A DNA stretch of 10,504 nt from Euryarchaeota archaeon UBA220 (GTDB taxonomy: Archaea > Thermoplasmatota > Poseidoniia > Poseidoniales > Thalassarchaeaceae). Every line of letters starts with the position of its first letter. The first letter of the stretch is position 1. The position numbers were made by a program, and so were the translations under genes. Shown here piece by piece: positions 5,555 through 10,504 of this stretch. The stretch spans positions 1 through 10,504 of the forward strand of contig DAON01000037.1 in NCBI GenBank assembly GCA_002501885.1. The letters are read 5' to 3'. The notes beneath the pieces are model-generated. The model was not told where the DNA came from. It worked only from the letters and a program-made list of their open reading frames with translations, and did no database searches.

Positions 5555-6180
5555 TCAACGCACATCCACTTGTGAGTCTGTAGGGAAAGTCTCCAGGTGG
5601 GATTCGATTTTACCGCCTCATATGTTTGGTGAAAGTTTAGACCATTCCATTCTACACTCCTCTTTTCATCATAACAAGGTTGTAGAAAGTGATGTTCGAA
5701 ACCTTGCTTAAGGTCATCATACATCTTCATGTCTTGACCCAGATATACTACCTTGAGCTCATCTCCTTCATGCTGTCTTATTGCTACATCAGGATACTCC
5801 TGATCTTTGGGGCTCACACAAACCCAATCTATGATACCTGATGGTAGAGCAATAGTCCCATTAGTCTCTATGCTGATGTAGTATCCCAATGCCTTGAGGG
5901 AATTGCATAGAGGCGGCAAATCTTGCAGTGCAGGCTCACCACCGGTCAATATCACTCTATCACAGTCGAATCTAGTTACAGCATCAATTAATTGTCCTAG
6001 AGTCATATCTTCCCATTCATCGAATTCGGTATCGCACCATGGGCATCGCAGATTACAACGACCAAATCTAATGAAAACTGACGCCTCCCCGGCATGGAAA
6101 CCTTCTCCCTGAACACTATGAAAAATCTCAACAATCGGGTAAACCTGTTCGAGTCCTGAATCCGTCGGTAATAGAACCAT
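5551..6180 (-). CDS. queE: 7-carboxy-7-deazaguanine synthase QueE (radical SAM)
   Basis: QueE rearranges 6-carboxytetrahydropterin to 7-carboxy-7-deazaguanine using SAM, a 4Fe-4S cluster and Mg2+. The 209-residue product has VEIFHSVQGEGFHAG (17-31), a standard CxxxCxxC cluster motif CNLRCPWCDT (C42, C46, C49), the SAM-binding LTGGEPALQ (78-86), SIETNGT (103-109), SPK (123-125), and the closing RLSLQTHKW typical of the family. Length is normal for the compact QueE fold. It starts 4 nt after the folE stop and its own stop overlaps the queC start (ATGA), indicating translational coupling. The ATG at 6178-6180 is the first in frame; GTGAT lies just upstream. Confidence 0.95.
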   Translation of the reverse strand: MVLLPTDSGLEQVYPIVEIFHSVQGEGFHAGEASVFIRFGRCNLRCPWCDTEFDEWEDMTLGQLIDAVTRFDCDRVILTGGEPALQDLPPLCNSLKALGYYISIETNGTIALPSGIIDWVCVSPKDQEYPDVAIRQHEGDELKVVYLGQDMKMYDDLKQGFEHHFLQPCYDEKRSVEWNGLNFHQTYEAVKSNPTWRLSLQTHKWMCVE

Positions 6181-6184
6181 ATTA

Positions 6185-6754
6185 TCACTGATTGATTAAT
6201 TGCATTAATTCTGATCTAGCCTGGGGCTTATCGAAGAACGCACCGCGCATTGAACTAGTCACCATTACCGCATTCTGTTTAGATACACCTCTACAGCGCA
6301 TACAACCGTGTTGAGCCTCGACAATCGCGGCACAACCTAATGGCTGAATTATTCTCTGAAGATCATCTACGATAGATTCAGTCAACCTCTCTTGATTCTG
6401 CAATCTCTTTGAGTGCATGTCCAATAGTCTAGCCAACTTACTTATTCCAACAATCTTGTCTACGGGGATGTATGCAATATGTGCCTTTCCAGAGAATGGT
6501 TGTAAGTGATGTTCGCATACCGAATGAAACTCAACATCCCTCAGCAGAACAATTCCATCATAACCCTCTGAATTAAATGTAGCTGACAGAATTTCTTGCG
6601 CATCATCTTCATAGCCACTGTAGATTTCCTTGAAAGATTCGATTACTCGTTCCGGTGTCCTTGACAAACCCTCTCTCAAATCTCCGTCAATACTCTCTAT
6701 GTATCTGATTATAGTATCCACAGCCTCAATGGCCTTAATTTGTCCCTCAGTCAT
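6185..6754 (-). CDS. folE: GTP cyclohydrolase I, type IA (FolE)
   Basis: FolE hydrolyses GTP to 7,8-dihydroneopterin triphosphate, the first step towards preQ0 (and folate or pterins). Using ATG 6754 the product is 189 residues. The zinc ligands are C80 and H83 in SVCEHHLQPFSGKAHIAYIP, and C151 in HGCMRCRGV. GISKLARLLDMHSKRLQNQER follows (split as GISKLARLL and DMHSKRLQNQER), and TSSMRGAFF closes the active site. This is the homodecameric bacterial/eukaryotic-type enzyme, not the archaeal MptA. ATG 6754 is preferred over upstream ATGs (to 6790) because GAGGG lies about 8 nt before it and because the extra residues only shadow the RHH gene, with which it still overlaps by 8 nt. Confidence 0.93.
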   Translation of the reverse strand: MTEGQIKAIEAVDTIIRYIESIDGDLREGLSRTPERVIESFKEIYSGYEDDAQEILSATFNSEGYDGIVLLRDVEFHSVCEHHLQPFSGKAHIAYIPVDKIVGISKLARLLDMHSKRLQNQERLTESIVDDLQRIIQPLGCAAIVEAQHGCMRCRGVSKQNAVMVTSSMRGAFFDKPQARSELMQLINQ

Positions 6755-6929
6755 CCAAATCCCTCGATTTTCTTCCATGCAAGTCATCAATTGCGTCTAA
6801 TTGATCGAGTAACTTCCTACAAGCGGTTCTTACTGCATCCGCCACAGAAACAAATTTCTTCTCATCTCCAACATGCGTCTTGAGGTCATCTAGTAGCTGT
6901 GATGGAATGTCCAGACTTACTTTCGGCAT
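6747..6929 (-). CDS. ribbon-helix-helix (CopG/Arc-like) transcriptional regulator
   Basis: The 60-residue product has the RHH layout: a short beta strand PKVSLDIP (2-9) whose alternating side chains would contact DNA as a dimer, helix A SQLLDDLKTHV (10-20), a turn GDEKKFVSVA, helix B DAVRTACRKLLDQLDAI (31-47), and a charged tail. Such proteins are dimeric repressors that bind tandem or inverted half-sites and often regulate their own operons. It is the first gene of the folE-queE-queC-msrB-queD run and overlaps folE by 8 nt. The 55-nt gap before it holds a cluster of GTAATA half-sites. No toxin partner is visible, so an antitoxin role is less likely than local regulation. GGGAG sits 2 nt before the ATG. 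Confidence 0.82.
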   Translation of the reverse strand: MPKVSLDIPSQLLDDLKTHVGDEKKFVSVADAVRTACRKLLDQLDAIDDLHGRKSRDLDD

Positions 6930-6951
6930 GGCTCCCGCACGACGAGGTATG

Positions 6952-6959
6952 AATAAGTA
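6952..6959 (-). promoter_or_regulatory. possible TATA element of the RHH-preQ0 operon
   Basis: On the minus strand the sequence reads ACTTATTC, centred about 26 nt upstream of the RHH start codon at 6929. In archaea that spacing would fit a leaderless or nearly leaderless transcript. It partly overlaps the first arm of the inverted repeat at 6956-6975, so a protein bound there would block the promoter. The match to box A is weak; the call rests mainly on position. Confidence 0.35.
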
Positions 6960-6989
6960 TTACTGAGGTAATACTAGAGTAATATTACT
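6956..6989. promoter_or_regulatory. cluster of GTAATA half-sites, probable operator for the RHH regulator
   Basis: Two adjacent symmetric elements occupy the gap before the RHH gene. AGTATTAC-TGAG-GTAATACT (6956-6975) is a perfect 8-bp inverted repeat with a 4-nt spacer. AGTAATATTACT (6978-6989) is a perfect 12-bp palindrome. Together they contain four GTAATA hexamers, at 6968-6973 and 6979-6984 on the plus strand and at 6958-6963 and 6983-6988 on the minus strand. The two plus-strand copies are 11 bp apart, about one helical turn, as in many RHH operators. The second element overlaps the stop codon of the upstream 100-residue gene. Autoregulation of the preQ0 operon is inferred, not shown. 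Confidence 0.6.
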
Positions 6990-7287
6990 GGCGAAGACTC
7001 TCTACTTGCTGGTCTATTTCAGGATGAGCTGAGCATATCCTAGTCGCCTTAACTGATAACAGACTAATCTGTTCAATAATTTCTTCATTAGGTGCGCCCT
7101 GCTCAAGTAAATTTGCAACTATTGAAAGCCCTCCTTGAATTGTACCCGCATCTAAGTAGGCTTCATTGGAAATCTTACCAGAATCCCTTAGATTTCCTAG
7201 AGCCTCAGAGAGAAAAATAACCTCGGCCAACACGATGTCTGAAGTAGGAGTTCCTTTACTAATCAGCCTACTCATTGAGGTTTGCAT
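6985..7287 (-). CDS. hypothetical helical protein, 100 aa
   Basis: The 100-residue product is soluble and almost entirely helical by composition: a first helix around SDIVLAEVIFLSEALGNLRD (16-35), a second around QGGLSIVANLLEQG (51-64), and a third around NEEIIEQISLLSVKATRICS (67-86), with a charged end PEIDQQVESLRQ. There are no metal-binding or catalytic motifs I recognise. AAGGT lies 2-3 nt before the ATG at 7285-7287; Met5 is an alternative start. It lies 34 nt downstream of the epimerase gene and its stop codon is inside the palindrome preceding the RHH gene, so it may be the last gene of the mutase-epimerase transcript. Function unknown. Confidence 0.65.
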   Translation of the reverse strand: MQTSMSRLISKGTPTSDIVLAEVIFLSEALGNLRDSGKISNEAYLDAGTIQGGLSIVANLLEQGAPNEEIIEQISLLSVKATRICSAHPEIDQQVESLRQ

Positions 7288-7321
7288 AGACCTTCGAAAT
7301 TGGTTTGTCTTTTGACTGTTA

Positions 7322-7729
7322 TCAATTGTGCTGCACCAGTTCTACTAGGACCCCTCCAGTAGAGGACGGATGTACAAATGCGATTAGGCTACCTTCAATA
7401 CCTTTTGTGGGTTTTTCATTGATCATTTTACATCCCAATTCAATTAGTCTGGAAATAGTGTCTTCAATATCAATCACAGTGAAGGCTAACTGTTGTATTC
7501 CTTCTCCGCGTTTTGAGATGAATTTACCAACTGGAGTATCAGGACCTAAGGGTTCCAACAACTCCACATTGGGAGAATTTGCATCGCCCATCATCATTCT
7601 GATTCGTACTCCCTGCTCTTGATTTACATCATCTTGTTTGCTAACTAACCCCAACGCTTCCCAGAAAACAGAAGCGTCCTCAATAGAATTAGTGGCAATG
7701 CCAACATGGTCTATTCTAGGTTTACTCAT
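7322..7729 (-). CDS. mce: methylmalonyl-CoA epimerase (VOC/glyoxalase fold)
   Basis: The enzyme interconverts (R)- and (S)-methylmalonyl-CoA, feeding the adjacent mutase. The 135-residue product has two glyoxalase-fold halves. The first has RIDHVGIATNSIEDASVFWEALG (quoted as RIDHVGIATNS and IEDASVFWEALG) and NVELLEPLG; the second has GEGIQQLAFTVIDIED, FVHPSSTGGVLVELV. By family alignment the metal ligands are H8, E56, the second residue of the usual HH pair (here Q80) and E130. So the canonical second-half histidine appears as glutamine. The start is ATG 7729: it follows TGGAG and begins at the family-typical MSKPRIDHVGIA, while a longer frame from 7753 lies inside the mutase gene. Its first base overlaps the mutase stop (TAATG). 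Confidence 0.9.
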   Translation of the reverse strand: MSKPRIDHVGIATNSIEDASVFWEALGLVSKQDDVNQEQGVRIRMMMGDANSPNVELLEPLGPDTPVGKFISKRGEGIQQLAFTVIDIEDTISRLIELGCKMINEKPTKGIEGSLIAFVHPSSTGGVLVELVQHN

Positions 7730-9297
7730 TATACTCCACTCGGTGATACCCATGTCCCAAATACATCCCTCATTATATCATTCATTTCCCCAATTGTAGC
7801 GCCAGCCTTAGCTGCATCAATTAGTGGCTCCATGACATTATTTCCTTCAATACATACCTTCCTTAGGTTGGCAAGAACTGCATCGACTTTTGCACTATCT
7901 CTACTGGCTTTGTGCGATTGCAATCTCTCGATACAGCGCTTTGTATTTTGAGGATCAATCTTCAATCCACTGTCATGTAAATCCTCATCATCAGTATGGA
8001 TATTGACTCCAACTACTCCAGTTTCTCCACTCTCTATTGAGTTCAGATTCTTCCATGCACTTTCGTGTATAACACGCTGCTGAACTCCTGCTTTTACACA
8101 TGTCAAAGCTCCACCTTTATTTTCAATATTATCAATCATCTTTCTAGCTTCGTAAGCAATCCTAGATGTCATCTCTTCAACTAGATATGAACCTGCTAAT
8201 GGATCTACGCTGTTCGGTACACCAGTTTCTTCAGCAATAATTTGTTGCGTCCTTAATGCGATTGTAACAGCCTCTTCAGTGGGTAGTCCTATTGCTTCAT
8301 CGAAGCTGTTAGTATGCAATGATTGTGTACCACCAAATACAGCAGAAAGTGCTTGGTAAGCAACACGGACAGTGTTGTTCAGCGGCTGTTGGGCTGTTAG
8401 TGTGACTCCAGCTGTTTGTGTATGGAACCTAAGTTGAGCAGAGCGCGGGTTAGTGGGTTCGAAATTTTCCATAATCAAATCATGCCAGAGCATTCTAGCA
8501 GCACGGAATTTTGATACTTCTTCTAAGAAGTCATTGTGAGAGCTGAAAAAGAACGACATACGCGGAGCAAAACAATCAATATTCAAACCAGAGTCAATCG
8601 CACTCGTGACATATTGTAATGCATTAGACAAAGTCAGTGCTACCTCCTCAACAGCAGTACAACCAGCTTCTCGCATATGATATCCACTAATTGATATCGT
8701 ATTCCATGAAGGGGTATTTTCATAGCACCACTGCATTAGATCAGTTGTCAAACGAATTGACTGCTCGGGTGGATAGATGTATAGTCCCCTGGCAATATAT
8801 TCCTTTAGTATATCATTCTGCACAGTCCCTTTGAGTTTCGAACGGTCAATCCCGGCATCATCTGCGGCTGCCACATACATAGCTAGAATAGATGTTGCAG
8901 GAGCGTTGATAGTCATGGATGTAGATATCTTTGACAAATCCATGGAATCGAATAGTTCCTTCATATCATCCAATGTGTCTATTGGTACACCTACGCGACC
9001 AACTTCCCCTAGTGAGTGAGGATGGTCTGAGTCTAAACCTAATTGTGTGGGCAAATCGAAGGCGACTGATAAGCCAGTCTGTCCATTATCGAGTAGCTTT
9101 TTGAATCTCTGATTTGTATCCTTAGCAGTTGAGAAACCTGCATATTGACGCATGGTCCACAGTTTACTCCGATACATGTCGCTGTGAATACCTCTAGTGT
9201 ATGGAGGCATGCCTGGAAATGGGTGTCCTTCCGTATCGTGGCCTTCTGCGCTTGCGGTTTCTGGTGTGGCTACATTTGACCTATCCATCCCACTCAT
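7729..9297 (-). CDS. methylmalonyl-CoA mutase, catalytic (large) subunit
   Basis: The enzyme is B12-dependent and interconverts (R)-methylmalonyl-CoA and succinyl-CoA. From ATG 9297 the product is 522 residues: a polar lead (about 1-30), then the substrate-binding TIM barrel. Motifs seen are YTRGIHSDMYRSKLWTMRQY, AGFSTAKDTNQRF, GLSVAFDLPTQLGLDSDHP, TVQNDILKEYIARG, YIYPPE, SISGYHMREAG, FAPRMSFFFSSHNDF, LTAQQPLNNTVRVAYQALSA, GGTQSLHTNSFDEAIGLPT and VDPLAGSYLVE. The residues equivalent to Y89 and R207 of the Propionibacterium enzyme are Tyr and Arg, as in true methylmalonyl-CoA mutase; isobutyryl-CoA mutase has Phe and Gln. The cobalamin-binding domain is absent, so a separate small subunit is required. 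An in-frame GTG at 9321 is an alternative start (530 aa). Confidence 0.93.
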   Translation of the reverse strand: MSGMDRSNVATPETASAEGHDTEGHPFPGMPPYTRGIHSDMYRSKLWTMRQYAGFSTAKDTNQRFKKLLDNGQTGLSVAFDLPTQLGLDSDHPHSLGEVGRVGVPIDTLDDMKELFDSMDLSKISTSMTINAPATSILAMYVAAADDAGIDRSKLKGTVQNDILKEYIARGLYIYPPEQSIRLTTDLMQWCYENTPSWNTISISGYHMREAGCTAVEEVALTLSNALQYVTSAIDSGLNIDCFAPRMSFFFSSHNDFLEEVSKFRAARMLWHDLIMENFEPTNPRSAQLRFHTQTAGVTLTAQQPLNNTVRVAYQALSAVFGGTQSLHTNSFDEAIGLPTEEAVTIALRTQQIIAEETGVPNSVDPLAGSYLVEEMTSRIAYEARKMIDNIENKGGALTCVKAGVQQRVIHESAWKNLNSIESGETGVVGVNIHTDDEDLHDSGLKIDPQNTKRCIERLQSHKASRDSAKVDAVLANLRKVCIEGNNVMEPLIDAAKAGATIGEMNDIMRDVFGTWVSPSGV

Positions 9298-9369
9298 GGT
9301 AGTAGAACGAGGCTTGTCCACGACTACCCGAGAGGGGAATGCACCATGAATAATGTGCTCATCATTGAG

Positions 9370-9379
9370 GAATTAATTC
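9370..9379. repeat. 10-bp palindrome GAATTAATTC upstream of the mutase gene
   Basis: This perfect palindrome lies 2 nt from the FKBP stop codon, in the 84-nt gap before the mutase ATG. Its AT-rich core could act as a TATA element for the mutase transcript; a second AT-rich candidate, ATTATTCA, lies closer at about 9350-9357. A palindrome of this length can also occur by chance, so the regulatory call is weak. Confidence 0.3.
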
Positions 9380-9381
9380 AA

Positions 9382-9915
9382 TCAGCAGCACCCGCAACCA
9401 CTGTCATCGCAATCGTCGGCTTTCTGAGAATGATCAACTCCACCTGGTCCATGCACATGTCCATGTAGTAATTCCTCCTCATCGGCATCTCTAACTGAAT
9501 TTACAGTGACTTCAAAATGTAGTGTTTTTCCGGCCATAAGGTGATTCAAATCAACTCTTACAATTTCATCATTAACTGAATCAATAGTGAATTGCACAGG
9601 TCCTTGGTCGCTATATGCGGCCATTACCATGCCTGGCTCAATGGGTTGACCGGCTGGAAATTGTGCCCTCGGGATTTCTTGAATCATTGCTTCATCACGG
9701 TATCCGTAAGCCCTCTCAGGAGTCAATGTAAATGAACGGGATTCGCCTTCTGTGGCACCCATCATCTCTCGCTCAAATCCTTCAATCATATTTCTGTATC
9801 CTACCAAGAATGCAAGTGGCTGTCCACCAACATTCGTATCAAAAACTTCGCCGGATTCGGGAAAAGTTCCCGTATATGTGACAAATGCAACCTTTCCATT
9901 ATCTATAACGCTCAT
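9382..9915 (-). CDS. slyD: SlyD-type FKBP peptidyl-prolyl cis-trans isomerase with metal-binding tail
   Basis: The 177-residue cytoplasmic protein has an FKBP domain (YTGTFPESGEVFDTN, LAFLVGYRNMIEGFEREMMGA, FTLTPERAYGYRDE, the middle one spanning about 35-54), interrupted at about residues 75-125 by the 'insert-in-flap' chaperone domain typical of SlyD-like FKBPs (EIPRAQFP ... VDLNHLMAGKTLHFEV). The end (151-177) is His/Cys-rich: HGHVHGPGGVDHSQK then DDCDDSGCGCC, a metal-binding tail like that of SlyD, where it handles nickel. The family catalyses prolyl isomerisation and assists folding; a metallochaperone role here is inference. ATG 9915 directly follows the upstream stop (TAAATG) and is preceded by GAGGAG, so the two genes are co-transcribed. 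Confidence 0.92.
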   Translation of the reverse strand: MSVIDNGKVAFVTYTGTFPESGEVFDTNVGGQPLAFLVGYRNMIEGFEREMMGATEGESRSFTLTPERAYGYRDEAMIQEIPRAQFPAGQPIEPGMVMAAYSDQGPVQFTIDSVNDEIVRVDLNHLMAGKTLHFEVTVNSVRDADEEELLHGHVHGPGGVDHSQKADDCDDSGCGCC

Positions 9916-10504
9916 TTATCTCCTCACTGTATATCTATCCACAACACTCTTCAGCGTTGACTCTTGTTCTTCATCAAGTATCCCTTGTTGTAACTTCTCT
10001 GATATGAATTGCTTTGCTTCTAAGGCAGTCTGCCTTTCTCCACGGGCCCATATTGTTCCAAGTATGTTTGAGCGATGCTCATCGGGGATTTGCATATCTT
10101 CCAGTAAACCCCTCATCTCGTACTTGTATTCCATGTGTCTGCTGCGATCAAGTCTCTTTGCCCTACTTGCAGGTTGAAATGAAGATGATCTGGGCCGTCT
10201 TGCCTTTGGTTTAGGTTGAGGCTTGGCTGGTACCTCGACCACTTTTTCTGCAGGGATATTTTTGGGTTTAGATACAGACTTTGCCCGTTCTTTGGATTCG
10301 TCGATAATTTCCTGTGCCCTATTGCTAAAATTCTCTTGAATATCGGCCTCGATGTTATCTGATTGTGGCCTCAGACCTATTGATTTTCTAGTAGAGCGTA
10401 GAATCTGTTCATCAACTACCTCAGCCTCAATATCTACATCAATTTCTGCAACATTAATTTGCGGCTCTGATTCTATTTGTGGCTTAGCTGCGGGTTTTGC
10501 AGGA
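9916..10504 (-). CDS. incomplete Lys/Pro/Ala/Glu-rich protein with C-terminal helical domain, unknown function
   Basis: The frame is open from the right edge to TAA 9916-9918; 195 codons are visible and no ATG occurs near the edge, so the start is outside the window. The visible part begins with a Pro/Ala/Lys stretch (PAKPAAKPQ), an acidic segment (AEIDVDIEAEVVDEQ), a helical charged segment (ENFSNRAQEIIDESKERAK), and a second basic Pro-rich linker (PAKPQPKPKARRPRSSS). It ends with a compact helical domain of about 80 residues (YEMRGLLEDMQIPDEHRSNI, then ERQTALEAKQFISEKLQQGI and ESTLKSVVDRYTVRR). No family is recognised. The stop touches the FKBP start codon, implying an operon. The linkers suggest a multi-domain scaffold-like protein, but this is speculation. 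Confidence 0.7.
   Translation of the reverse strand, partial: PAKPAAKPQIESEPQINVAEIDVDIEAEVVDEQILRSTRKSIGLRPQSDNIEADIQENFSNRAQEIIDESKERAKSVSKPKNIPAEKVVEVPAKPQPKPKARRPRSSSFQPASRAKRLDRSRHMEYKYEMRGLLEDMQIPDEHRSNILGTIWARGERQTALEAKQFISEKLQQGILDEEQESTLKSVVDRYTVRR

Noticed and set aside
6003..6188. Minus-strand frame of 61 codons starting just upstream of queE
   Set aside because: It is the queE 5' region in a shifted frame; the queE frame carries the radical-SAM motif.
6930..6990. Repeat cluster as a CRISPR fragment or insertion-sequence end
   Set aside because: The units are short symmetric half-sites without spacers, there are no cas or transposase genes nearby, and the site lies at an operon promoter.
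7729..9321. Identity as isobutyryl-CoA or 2-hydroxyisobutyryl-CoA mutase
   Set aside because: The residues equivalent to Y89 and R207 are Tyr and Arg, the methylmalonyl-CoA mutase pattern, and an epimerase gene follows directly.

Overview
The window reads as a fragment of an archaeal chromosome, most likely a marine planktonic euryarchaeon of the Marine Group II/III type (Poseidoniales and relatives, Thermoplasmatota). S19e, L39e, L31e and S17e are ribosomal proteins found only in archaea and eukaryotes, so the host is archaeal. Beside them are bacterial-looking metabolic genes (type IA FolE, MsrB, a SlyD-like FKBP, methylmalonyl-CoA mutase and epimerase), a mixture typical of those marine lineages. 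Genes are tightly packed and often overlap by 1-11 nt. G+C looks to be in the low-to-mid 40s percent by eye. I see no mobile element, CRISPR array, rRNA or tRNA. The lineage assignment is inference.

Layout. 1-843 (+): the tail of an NADPH-dependent FMN reductase, a 55-residue membrane protein and a PqqD-like protein. 844-1644 (-): a two-helix membrane-anchored protein of unknown function, abutting the PqqD-like gene with no spacer. 1645-1772: a divergent intergenic region with a TATA-like box and a short hairpin. 1773-2871 (+): ribosomal genes S19e, L39e, L31e and S17e, followed by a TrmJ/SpoU-type RNA 2'-O-methyltransferase (2906-3661) and a possible 56-residue membrane protein (3712-3882).

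From 3911 to the right edge everything lies on the minus strand. In transcription order: an incomplete Lys/Pro/Ala/Glu-rich protein running in from the right edge; a SlyD-type FKBP with a metal-binding tail; methylmalonyl-CoA mutase catalytic subunit; methylmalonyl-CoA epimerase; a 100-residue helical protein; an array of GTAATA half-sites; a ribbon-helix-helix (RHH) repressor-like protein; then folE, queE, queC, msrB and queD.

The main system is the last block. FolE, QueD, QueE and QueC form the complete route from GTP to preQ0, the deazapurine precursor of archaeosine (or of queuosine or deazaguanine DNA modifications). Three things stand out. An RHH gene heads the cassette, overlaps folE, and follows a repeat array that looks like its operator. 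MsrB sits inside the cassette, overlapping both neighbours. QueC keeps its ATP and substrate motifs but lacks all four cysteines of the usual C-terminal zinc site (Ser, Ser, Thr and Asp instead). The mutase/epimerase pair just upstream belongs to propionyl-CoA/succinyl-CoA metabolism; the mutase has no B12-binding domain, so a separate small subunit must be encoded elsewhere.
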